A stretch of DNA of 64,000 bases. Source: Lentinus brumalis (Eukaryota > Basidiomycota > Agaricomycetes > Polyporales > Polyporaceae). A program made the translations under genes and the position numbers. Of the stretch, positions 11,445-21,071 are shown piece by piece (position 1 is the stretch's first letter; the number at the start of each line of letters is the position of its first letter). Below the pieces are notes generated by a model. That model saw nothing but the letters and a program-made list of their open reading frames with translations. It did not search any database and was not told where the DNA came from. Location: positions 303,700 to 367,699 of the forward strand of contig MARA01000040.1 of NCBI GenBank assembly GCA_001792895.1, written 5' to 3'.

Positions 11445-12837
11445 CCATGTCACTTCCGCCACCGGGCCCGCGTCGGCCACTCCCACTTCAATGGTCTGGA
11501 ATGCGACCGAGGCCGAACGTAATCACAGAAGACTCGCAAGGACCGGTGAGCGCAAGTTCAGGCTTTCGCCGCTCCTCAGCTGCAGCCCGCCTTGTCTCGG
11601 AATCAGTAGGGTCCGTCGCCGCGACTTGCTCAGTTTCCTGCTTCAATGGGCTCGCCCGCGATGAGGTGCGGCTGGGAATGTTACGACCATGGATAGCGCT
11701 CCGCGCAATCAGCGAGCTCGGCCTCATGTCTCCGGTACCCCAAAAGACTCGTCATGGGCAATTAGTCCATAGACCGTAACCGTGGCTGCTCCCCGCTCAA
11801 CACCCGCTGGTTGACAGGCGCATCTATAGTGAAGTCACCAATTAATATCATTCACTCCACATCCGACAGAACCATGCGACGTCGACAGAACATACCGAAC
11901 GTTCCTGCTCGCTGGACTTGAACGTTGAACTCTTCTTCGACCGCAACAGGTCCGTCAGGATGTCCTACCCCTGTGACGTCGTTCGCTCTTGCGCTCATGA
12001 TCCCCGTATTACATCACTGGCGCAGGCTGCGAGCGAGCTCAGGCTTGTGATGTTCAGGAAAGGATAGATGCACGGCTGACGCACGAACTTTAGACGCATT
12101 GCACACGGTCAGGACTAGAATCCGAAGCAGGAAGCACCGAGAACCACTACCTCTCCGCGCTGTCTCCTACCACTTCCGACTTCCCTGCGCCGTGCCCCGG
12201 ACCTCGCGCGTGGTCTCACTGAGGTTGAGTCTTCGCTGTCCACTTTCCGCCGCATCCGCGACACTCCAGAAGAGACGTTGTTGAGGGATGGAAGGAGATG
12301 AGTGCCGACAGGAACTTCTGGATGGCGGATACAGTGGACACCGCCTACGCACTGCACTTGACAATGCGCGAGATAAGCGAGCCTTCCCAATCCCGCGGAC
12401 ATCGAGCTTACGATGTATCACAAATATGTCAGAAACATCCCAGAACACAACAAGGACGCTGACGACCACGAACCCAGCGTAAGATGTTCGTTGTTCACTT
12501 GTTCGTACCCCTGTGACGTCGAGGGATCTCGTATCCTGTTGCCGTCATTGTCCCTGCATGTTGCAAGCATGAGCACGACGAACCCGACGGGGGAAGGGGG
12601 TGCGTGAGGGTGCAACATATCGCGGTACCGTAACGCAGTGCACCCGAAGACAGCGCGAAGCCGGAGCCGCAACAGATGCGTCTACCTCTGACCTCCATGA
12701 CCTTCTCACTCCACCGGTTCTCGACGCTATATCGCCCCGCTGCCCTCATTGGACGATAGGACGCGACAGGCAATGGTCGTCAACAGGTGCCGAGGCACGA
12801 AATGCAATGGACGCCAGCGAAGAAGACGTTCATCGTG
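11445..12837. other. Intergenic between kinase and hydrophobin, no gene seen
   Basis: About 1.4 kb with only short overlapping frames. No family motif or consistent exon chain is visible. The right end is the hydrophobin promoter. Long hydrophobin promoters are usual, so most of this may be regulatory. Confidence 0.4.
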
Positions 12838-12844
12838 TATAAAA
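12838..12844 (+). promoter_or_regulatory. TATA box of the hydrophobin gene
   Basis: A perfect TATAAAA lies 108 bp upstream of the hydrophobin ATG and is followed by a C/A-rich leader. A strong canonical TATA box fits the high, regulated expression known for hydrophobin genes. Confidence 0.75.
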
Positions 12845-12945
12845 GCCCAGGATAAGGCGAGGACAGGCCCTCAGGTCGAACACTGAGCTCGTCCCCTCCA
12901 AAGCAACTGCAACTCACCTTCGCACTCATCTCTCACATCAGCACA

Positions 12946-13397
12946 ATGATCTTCTCCCGCGCCCTCACTGTCGTCGCTCTGCCCCTTCTTGCGGTCGCCA
13001 CTGCCATCCAGAGGCGCGGCGGCGAGCCGGCGCCCGTCTCGTGCTGCAGCGCCGTCGGCTCGGTGAGATTCTCATTCCATTAGCTATGCGAATTCGATGG
13101 CTACTGACCTTACATATCATAACTCTATAGGCCAGCGACCCCTCCATCGCGAAGGAGCTGGGGCTCCTCGGTATCGTAGTGAACGGCGTCGACGGCCTCG
13201 TGGGCGTGAACTGCTCCCCAATCACCGTCGTCGGGGTCGGCTCTGGCAGTTCCTGCGAGGGCAATACTGTCACCTGCACGGACAACACCCTCGTGAGTCG
13301 GATTGTGCAGTCTGAGCGCGACGCAACACTTGCTGATGGTGACGTACTCACGTAGGGTGGACTTGTCCAGATTGGCTGCGTCCCTGTCACCCTTTGA
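12946..13397 (+). CDS. Class I hydrophobin-like protein with six cysteines, 106 aa
   Basis: Hydrophobins are small secreted proteins that coat hyphae and spores with amphipathic films. Exons are 12946-13062, 13131-13292 and 13356-13397. Residues 1-21 form a signal peptide ([20 protein letters not shown]). The mature part follows the basidiomycete class I pattern: [32 protein letters not shown], and the tail [13 protein letters not shown]. Only six of the usual eight cysteines remain. By spacing, Cys1 (six residues before the CC pair) is Gly, and Cys6 (just before Cys7) is Thr in NTVTCTDN. In solved hydrophobins Cys1 pairs with Cys6, so exactly one disulfide appears lost. Intron positions match family practice, so this is a real gene rather than a broken one. 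Confidence 0.9.
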
Positions 13398-13940
13398 GTG
13401 GATTCAGGCTTGAGATGATGTTGAGTCGAGTGTATCCAGGCGTCTTCTGAGACAGTGTATCGTGTACGGCCGTCGACACTTGGAGTTTGGAATTGAAATA
13501 TCGTCGGAGGCGAAGGATCTTCGCCAACGTATTTGAAGTTGAAGACATGTAGAATTAGGTGTTCATTCCGACGTCAATGGTGTTAGCGGTCTCATAGAAG
13601 TTCTGGGCTTACCGAGTATGTAAGGAAGACGTGTTCGCCGTAGGAGGCTCTTCGGAGGGATTAAATGGTGAAAGTTGAGGGAGTCCGGAGTTGTGTGTGG
13701 CGTTCGAGAGGTCCGCTGTGAATAGACCATAATCCCTAGTAGAAGATATTATGTTCCCACTATCAGCGTAAAGCTAACTCACATCTCTCGTTAACATGCA
13801 GTGCGTCTTTGGACACAAGAGTCACATCCATTGCATTGCTTGCACATGGAGGTTGGGTCCGAAACGTAATTGGTCGTCTCGACCGTCTTCTTCCGGATAG
13901 CCACGTCTTCAAAGGTTTCACCACGTACCATCATCTACCT
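13398..13940. other. Intergenic after hydrophobin
   Basis: The sequence is AT-richer, with no gene evident. It holds the hydrophobin 3' UTR and the upstream region of the F-box fragment. The frame containing the next start also has an upstream ATG at 13809, but the match to the intact paralogue begins only at 13941. Confidence 0.4.
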
Positions 13941-14306
13941 ATGAGTTTCCTATCACTTAACGACAACGTTCTTCGCGAAATATTCGCAGCTTTGCACGGT
14001 AATGATGCTTTGAATGTGTCTCTCACCTCAAATCGAGCGTACGCACTCGCTGCCGCTGCCTCACATTGCCTCACAAATGAGATGCAAGACCCCCGAATTA
14101 TCACGATTCCATACCTAACTCCTTGCAGATTTGTACCAATCCAAATGGCACAGTATCGTCGAGTCACCATGTGTCTCCCCGATTCGAACATGCTGGGAAT
14201 ACACGTAAGTCAGACAGTTCTTACGCACTTCATGGACCTATTCCATTGTTTGGCGAGGCGAAGTCACCCACCATGTGAACAGGTGCGCATACAAACCTTT
14301 AGGTAA
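13941..14306 (+). pseudogene. Truncated F-box gene fragment
   Basis: The start MSFLSLNDNVLREIFAALHG, then DALNVSLTSNRAYALA, is an F-box motif and closely matches the N-terminus of the intact F-box protein encoded at 16125-17619 on the other strand (MSLLSLNDDVLLVNFATLHG). Similarity fades after about 60 residues, near 14110. The rest of the frame, to 14306, shows none of the leucine-rich region. The full-length paralogue has 481 residues. The fragment is therefore a 5' remnant of an inverted duplication, although a short expressed F-box-only protein cannot be excluded. Confidence 0.6.
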
Positions 14307-14428
14307 GAGTCTATCTGCATATTGAGCCTTCATTGCCAAGAGTGAAGGGATGTGACGAATGATTCCGCTAGATAAGAGGCGGCCTGCCCCGTCGAGGAAG
14401 TTGAACAGCTACCACCACCACGAACGCC

Positions 14429-15889
14429 ATGCCCGCCATCCCTGCTCTCGACCGCCTGAGGCAGACACTCGCTCAGAGTCTGCCGTACTGCGGCGGCACC
14501 TTCATGTTACCCGCCGACTCCTTTGAGCTCTACTATGGCAAAGAAAACGCGAAGTGAGTGCACGCCCTGTCCAATCCACCGTCGTACTCAGCTAGTCACT
14601 TATGACTTATGACTAGATTCCTCAACCTCGGAGACACCGCAAATAGCCACGCTGCTCTGGATTCGCTCCAGTCTGCATGTGAACCCGCGCGATTTGGTCG
14701 GAACACAGAAACAGTTCTGGACGAGACGTACCGGAAGGCGGGCAAGATGGACACGAGCGAGTTCCTCATCCGCCTGGACGTCTTGAAGTCCGGTCTGCTC
14801 GACGTGGTCTGTTCGAGCCTCCTGTTCGGCGATAAGTCGCGTCGAAGCGTCGCCGCTGAGCTCTACAAACTGAACGTGTATGGTCAGTATCTTCGTCGTG
14901 CCTTCTACATGTGCATCAATGACTCATCTGATTTCTACTGTCCACGCACACGCACGCGCCGCCGAACAGGCGAAGGCGCATTCTTCAAGTCCCACACGGA
15001 TACGCCCACAAGCGGCAACATGTTCGGATCGCTCGTCGTTGTGTTCCCAACTCCGCACTCCGGCGGCACGCTCGTCCTCCGCCACCACGAGCACGAGTGG
15101 ACCTTCGATTCTGCCACGCTGCTCGCGGGCATGCCCAACCGCATTGCGTACGCCGCGTTTTTCAGCGACGTCGAGCACGAAGTTACCCCCGTCACCTCAG
15201 GCCATCGCATCACCATCACGTACAATCTGTACTGGGCCGACTCGCAGTCGGACCGCAAAGTCACTGCTGCGAAGCCAGATGGCATCAACATTCTTCAGCC
15301 TCTGAGCGCGAACACCGTCGACGTCGGTCGCGTTTTGTCCGAAGTCTCGGAAGAGACGTCGCTCCTCCCGGCAGGCGGTACGCTTGGGTTCGGCCTGCGG
15401 CACGCATACCCGTTCCCTCGTACCTGGGACCCCTACGTCGACGGGAAGGACCCGCTCGACGGGCTCCCTGCTCTGCTGAAGGGCAGCGACCTCGCGCTCT
15501 TCGAGGCGTGTAAGGCGCTGGGACTGCAGCCCGAGCTGAAGTTCATCAGCGACGCGATGGACGAAGACGAGAAGCCGGTCTTGCTCGACCGAGCGATCCA
15601 GCTCTGCGACACTGAAGTTCACGAGTCCGCGGAGAGCGTGATGCTGGAAGATCATAACGGCGTCATCATGGAGGAGGTGTCGGCCGACTTCAAGGCGTCG
15701 GACGCCCCGGAGGACATGGATAAGACGGTGCGCCCGGTGTATTGGGTGACGGAAGTGGGCGAAATGAACAAGCTCGCATCTGCGTTCATCCACTACGGAA
15801 ACCAAGGCGTTCTCAGTCATCTCTACATGACTGCGTGCCTGACTGTGGAAGTGGGACCTGTGGGGGATCGCAAGGCGTCGAGTAACTGA
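14429..15889 (+). CDS. 2OG-Fe(II) oxygenase, prolyl 4-hydroxylase-like, 436 aa
   Basis: Exons are 14429-14553, 14617-14882 and 14970-15889, in frame throughout. The central part has the double-stranded beta-helix signature of 2-oxoglutarate/Fe(II) oxygenases. FFKSHTDTP supplies the HxD iron ligands, GGTLVLRHHEHEWTF is a core strand, DVEHEVTPVTSGHR supplies the distal His and the Arg that binds 2-oxoglutarate, and ITITYNLYW follows. This arrangement is closest to fungal prolyl 4-hydroxylase-type domains. The C-terminal 200 residues (LGFGLRHAYPFP, then acidic DAMDEDEKPVLLDRA) are family-specific and of unknown role. No signal peptide is seen, so the enzyme is probably intracellular. The substrate cannot be read from sequence. 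Confidence 0.85.
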
Positions 15890-16124
15890 GAGAGGCTCCG
15901 ATCAGATTGTATATCGTCCAGCGAACATCAGAATGTATGGATACTACTGCGTGCCTTGTCCATTCAGCGTGTGCGTTGTATTCCGACCTACGGCTCATAG
16001 GGTGAGCAATGGGGAGGCTTCTACGAGGTATGCGAGTCAAAGTAGAGTGATCCAGTAGTCGTTCACTTACTTTCAATGTCCGTAGACTGTTCAGTGCATG
16101 GACTCGATGTGCCGCTGCGCCTCC

Positions 16125-17619
16125 TCACCCTCCTCCTCTCAGCTCTGAGATCTCCACGAGCTCCCTTAGGCTTCCAAGAGGACCGTCCTCGATCCGCCAC
16201 CAGCATGTCATCCCGATTATGTCTAGGCGCCTCATCTCATCCCACTCCTCGTCAAAGTGTCCCGCCTTCAGACGTAGCGCATCGATGGCAGGATCCGAAA
16301 TGGGGACGCCCGTGACGTTTGTATTTGGCGCCATATCTCCGACCGATAGGTATCGCAGCGAAGGGATGGCGCGGACCAGCAGGCACGGTAATGCGATCAG
16401 CGCTTTCATGCGTTCAATCTCCCACTCATAGTAACCGTCATTCCTCTGACCCTCCGAGACGATATACGACAGGCCTTGACGCGGTTCGGGGACGAGCACC
16501 CGGAGGCATACGAGTGGTATGGAGCTGAGGGCAACGGGGAGATCGCTCTGGATCATTCGTGAGAGCGATAACGAAGTAGTAAAGGTAAGTACATACCAGC
16601 CAAGAATAACCTTCAGGGCTCGGGCACCAACTCGGTCCCTGCAGTTTCAGTTCCAGGGATCGCAGACGGGGAGCAGCGGAAGGGATTGCGTTCCAAAAGA
16701 GGGACTCCTGACATGATGTCTGAATGGACACGTAGAGACCGACTGGTGATGTCTGCCGAAGAACCTCCAGCAAGGGCAAATCTTCGCCGAAACGACAGTC
16801 GAGCATACCGCATATCTGCAGACTACCCATGGTTCGGAGGCGCTCGGAGAACGAACGAACGTCCCGAAGCTCGGAGACCATTAACCTACGGAGCGAAGGC
16901 CACTGCGAACCTCCAAAAGCTCCGGGCAGATCTCTTGGCTGGGTTTGCTGAATGAATGAGACGATTAGAGCGGATAAGTTGGGGCAACGCCCCACCAGAT
17001 CCAGAGCGAATATGGTGGGCTCGTGAAGACGCAGATGCCGAATGGACGGCAGTGAGGGTAGGGCGGAAATAGAAACATCGGCCTTGCTGCTCGATCGGCG
17101 GTAGGTCAGAGTGAGACGTGTAAGACAGTCACTTCTGAAGGAATCGAAGATGGTAAGGGAGGAATCAGTCATATCGCACAGTTGAAGGTCGACAAGACCT
17201 GTCAGCGATTGTATGGTGTTCCAAATACGAGCATCACGTTCGATGCACGCTTGAAAGCATGCTATCCAGAGCTCGCGTAGGTTGCCGGCTTGGAGGAGGA
17301 TTTCTCGGATGAGATGCACCTGCGACAACGTCGGGTAACTGTATGGGCGTTCGGCGAGAGGGTCGTCAAAAGCAGCTCTGTCGATCCATAAGAACTTCAA
17401 AAACCGTGCTCGGAGACCGCCATCGGGTGAAGCCGCCAGTAGATAGGTATGGATCCGTCGTAATCGCTTAGGGCTCGTGCATTCGATGCGGCAGGCGATG
17501 CAAGGTCCAGCGAGAGTGTAGGCTCGTTTCGAAGTGAGAGACACATTCAATGCATCTTTGCCATGTAGAGTTGCAAAATTCACGAGAAGGACATCGTCGT
17601 TGAGTGAGAGGAGGCTCAT
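16125..17619 (-). CDS. F-box/LRR-type protein, 481 aa
   Basis: Exon 1 runs 17619-16597 and exon 2 16547-16125, joined in phase by a 49-nt intron. The N-terminus is an F-box (MSLLSLNDDVLLVNFATLHG). Repeated leucine-rich segments follow (QAGNLRELWIACFQ, SLTGLVDLQLCDM, LPSIRHLRLHE, RCPNLSALIVSF, QWPSLRRLMVSEL, APRLRSLELKLQ, IPSLRYLSVGDM). Such proteins are substrate receptors of SCF ubiquitin ligases in other eukaryotes, and agaricomycetes have hundreds of them. An upstream in-frame ATG at 17655 adds 12 residues, but the homologous fragment at 13941 begins at the internal Met, so 17619 is preferred. The stop falls in a GGA-rich stretch, and a further 3' exon is possible. Confidence 0.8.
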
Positions 17620-18146
17620 GCTGAGTATGTGGTGGTGCGAGTCAAGAGCTGTCAAGAGCTACCGCGAAGTGAGGCTGATACCCAGGTGGGTAATCCAGAC
17701 GCCCGTTACATCATCGGACTCCGGCCCGGAAGCGCATCTTTGTGTTCGGTATCCTCTTGAGGACGCCCTATGCGCCGATGGAGGTCTCGGAACGAAATCG
17801 AAGGGAGATAATCTTGAACTCTGAGCATTCGCATGAATGCCGTCTCTGACATCCATTCGTAGCTCTTGATGGCTCTCATGACATTGGCAGATATGCCGTC
17901 CGTGCCCAAACTAAGTCCGGGACCCGCATAACCTGAAAGCATGGACGCCCGCGGACACGTCTTGTCGCAAACAGTGCTTACCTCTGCCCTACGGACAGCA
18001 AGTCATCTCGAAGACCGAAGCGTTCGCTGCAGAGTTGGCTATTTCCGCTGTACGATTTCGAGGTTCGACCCTATGCATTACGGAGAAACAGATACAAATA
18101 CATCCTGTGCAACTGTGTTCCCTTGACTCTGTGTGCTTCACCGACT
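17620..18146. other. Intergenic between F-box gene and oxidoreductase
   Basis: No convincing gene. Two short minus-strand frames at 17659-17942 have no recognisable motif. The F-box promoter reads leftward out of this segment. Confidence 0.4.
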
Positions 18147-19513
18147 TCACGCAGTCTCCTGAGGACGCGCGATGAGCTTGGTCCCGCTGACCTTGTTCTG
18201 CTTGAGCCGCTCAAGACCATCCGGAATACCCGCAAGGCCATTCGGAAGAACCTCCACCTTGTTCGGCTGTGGGACGCCCGGTCAGCAATTTGCCAGTTAT
18301 GCACGCTAGCAGCAGGTACGCACCACGATGACCCCAGTCCGCAGCCACTCAGTGAGCCTGCTGTAGATCTGCACGCCGACCTCCCTGTTCTCGGGTGTCT
18401 GCACGGTGCCAAAGGCGTGCACGACCCGCTTCTTGTCCGCCTCCTTCTTCTCCTTCGGAATCTTGTCCTCGAGCACGACGATCAGCGTGCCCCCGGGGGC
18501 GAGCGCTTCGTATGCGACCGGCAGCGTGTCTGCGAGGGAGATCGCGTCGTAGACGTACTCGATGGGCTTCCCGCCCGTGATCTTCTTGACCTCGCTGAGG
18601 ATCGACGACGCCGGGAGCGAGCGATCAATCACAGCGGTCGCGCCGAGCGATTTGAGGAGGCCCTCGTTATGCGGCGACGCGGTCGCGATGATGGGGGAGT
18701 ATCCGGAGAATTTCGCAACCTGGATAGCTGATTGCGGGAAATCCCGTGTTAATGACGTGAACAGCCAAGTATTAGGAGCCAACGCAGGTCAACGCACCAT
18801 ACTGGCCTACCGAGGACGCGCCGCCGAGGATGAACGCGGGCTTGCCTGCGTATTTGGTCTGGCCGCCCTCTTCCCATGGCGCGGTGAAGCTGGCGGTGTT
18901 GCCCTGCGGGTTGTGATTGAAGTTCGGGACAAGTACCGTAGCGAGGCCGAGGGGGACCGAAGCCGCCTGATCGAAGGAGATATTCTCTGGGATCTGAGTG
19001 AGGAGTCAGTGAGTCTTCCTTCCAACGACGTAACAAGAGGCGCCCCGGACTCCTGCGCAGCAAAGCCAGAAACTCGCGCTGGGAGAGGATGTGCAATGGT
19101 AAGTAAGTATGGGATATACATACCTTCGCAGTGATCTCAGCGGCAACGAGCGCGTACTGCTGGAAGGTTGCGTACTTGTTCTCGAACCATCCCTGGAAGA
19201 GCCTAAGCAGGGCGAGTAAGTTTCGCTTCTTCCCAACGTGGAACAGGGCGATTACTCACACCTTGTCGCCCTTTGCGACGTTCGTGACCTCTGCGCCGAC
19301 GCGCTCGACGACACCTGCCGCGTCCGTGCCCAGGATGGTTGGGTACTCCTTCACGAAGACGCCGTACGTGTGGATCTTCCAGTCCACAGGGTTGAGCGCG
19401 GTCGCGTGGATCTTCACGAGCACCTCCTTCGGGCCCGGCTCGTACAGCGGCGCCTCGCCAACCTTAAACGGGGCCCCCTTCTCGGGGATGTAGAGAGCCT
19501 TCTGGGTCGACAT
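18147..19513 (-). CDS. MDR-family oxidoreductase (alcohol dehydrogenase-like), copy 1, 350 aa
   Basis: Five exons (19513-19260, 19202-19124, 18993-18798, 18727-18324, 18266-18147) give 350 residues. The protein is a medium-chain dehydrogenase/reductase: a GroES-like N-terminus (EVLVKIHATALNPVDWK, then LGTDAAGVVERVG) and a Rossmann domain with the NADPH motif GGASSVGQYG in exon 3. The zinc-binding His/Glu of classical alcohol dehydrogenase (GHE) is replaced by GTD, so this is a zinc-free quinone- or enoyl-reductase-like type. The substrate is unknown. The paralogue at 40572-41866, on the opposite strand, has the same exon boundaries. The third intron is 130 nt here, against 54 nt in the paralogue. 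A TATATATA element lies about 80 bp upstream and a GATA array about 400 bp upstream. Confidence 0.88.
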
Positions 19514-19591
19514 GGCTGATCGTGGGGGATGAAAGTAGTGGGAGAGGGAGATTAGAGTAGTGGGAAGGTGCCATTGTTGGTCCCCGTGCGC

Positions 19592-19603
19592 GGTATATAT
19601 ACC
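19592..19603 (-). promoter_or_regulatory. TATA element of oxidoreductase copy 1
   Basis: GTATATATACC lies about 80 bp upstream of the start at 19513. It is nearly symmetrical, so the strand is assigned from the gene it serves. Confidence 0.5.
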
Positions 19604-19905
19604 CTACTGGACCTCGGCACGCCAGGATGACGTTGTTTCTGGAATCTGTCGACGTCGTTCGGACTTCGGATGGCGCACAATGCTACTAGCACGCAGCTGG
19701 GATCGTGCTTACCAACCGTCTGAATGGTCAATGATCGTAGCTTCCAGGTACTTCGTGTCCCACACGGGCTGAGCTCTTCGCCCACATGCACACTGCCTTG
19801 GAAGTTGGCAGTCCTGACGACGCGAATAGTGGAAAGCGCTTCTTACGACCGTCTGGCGACGAGGAGGAGGAGGAGAAGGAGGACGGCCGCGGTCGCGCCA
19901 CGGAT

Positions 19906-19926
19906 TACATGAGATAAGATAAGATG
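19906..19926 (-). promoter_or_regulatory. GATA-motif array upstream of oxidoreductase copy 1
   Basis: Two overlapping AGATAAG-type units (GAGATAAGATAAGAT on the plus strand) lie about 400 bp upstream of the oxidoreductase start. The same array, in the same orientation relative to the gene, sits about 440 bp upstream of the inverted paralogue at 40572. Fungal GATA factors (nitrogen, iron or light regulators) bind such sites; which factor acts here is unknown. Confidence 0.55.
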
Positions 19927-20929
19927 ATCAAGCATCGGCTTTCGTGTGGGTTCATTCAAAGCTCTGTGACAGAGCTATGAATATACATACTTACTCTGTG
20001 GTACCCACCAGTAACTGCGGTGGCCGGGGTGCGAAATTACAACGAGTGGGTACCGTACGAGACCAGTTCTTATATACTTGTACCTACATATACTTTGTAC
20101 GGCAAACTTGACGGAAGTCTCCAAGGAGCCTCCGGGTGCGATGAGTGTGGTCGGATATGGCAGGCGACAGTGTTTCAGCACTCATAGCATCCGAGGATCG
20201 TCTGGGCTGCAGCACGACAAAAAGTGGGTACTTAGTGCTTACTTATTTCCGAGGCGGCCACAGAGGCAGCGGCGAAGACGAAAGGCTGGCGGACATGCAA
20301 GGGCATGGTAACGCTCGAGTTTGCGGGCGAAGCGGATGAGCATCGCAGCACCTCAGGTGAGTTCAGCTGTTCGGCTCGAACGACACCTACAGACGGTGAC
20401 GTCGTCCTAAGAAGTGAACGGCAGGTCTGTAATGGGCGTCCATAGCATGAAGTCGCGAGAGCATGCTTCTCGAACAGAAGAGATGGACGAAACATCCCGT
20501 CCAGACGTGATCCGTACTCGGTTTTCGCAACACGACACGACCCTCGCCAGGCAGTAGATTCCAATCTGCTGGTGGCCTCTTTGAAGCAGGCCACTGGGCC
20601 CATCTTGTAGACGCAGCGAATATTGAGGCTTCTCACTCGACCAGGACACGGTGTCGCGCATCAGATGCGCAGGAAGACCGAGTCGAGCTAACGTCGGTAG
20701 CGACCTGGTGGCTCTCCGAGTTCGACCACATAGGTCGAACTGCACATTGTCGTGCTATGTGATGCATCAAGTCAAGACTCAGTAATCGCGGATTCCTCAG
20801 GAGACACATACTGTGAGTTTCTTAAAACCAGCTAAACAACGACCGACTTTTCAGAGAGCCTTGAATTGCGTCTTTGTTGCGAACTCGGAGAAAGTAACAC
20901 AGACTCGCATGAAAGATGAGCAGGAACTT
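19927..20929. other. Intergenic left of the tandem array
   Basis: Two overlapping minus-strand frames (20232-20636 and 20407-20745, the latter starting MQFDLCGRTRRATRSLP) are open but unrecognised. Their composition is not clearly coding, and I do not call them genes. This segment is not repeated upstream of the second and third mutarotase genes, so it marks the left edge of the duplicated unit. Confidence 0.4.
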
Positions 20930-20932
20930 CGG

Positions 20933-20948
20933 CGATGAGATAAGATTG
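20933..20948 (+). promoter_or_regulatory. GATA element upstream of mutarotase copy 1
   Basis: GATGAGATAAGATTG lies about 130 bp upstream of the ATG and is kept in all three array copies. The AGATAAG core matches the arrays upstream of both oxidoreductase genes. Confidence 0.5.
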
Positions 20949-21071
20949 TCTTCCCTAGGCGGGCCGGGTTTCCGGCTACATAACTCGATCCCTCACTCGA
21001 TCGCGGTTGTCAGGCTTGTCCTCCTCCTCCTCCTCCTCCTCCTCCCCGTTGCTGCCTCTTGCACGCTGACC

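Noticed and set aside
18056..18075. Possible tRNA T-arm (GAGGTTCGACCC)
   Set aside because: No matching acceptor, D or anticodon arm could be folded around it.
18147..19513. Classical zinc-dependent alcohol dehydrogenase
   Set aside because: The zinc-ligand GHE motif is GTD and the structural-zinc cysteines are absent, so the broader MDR label is used.
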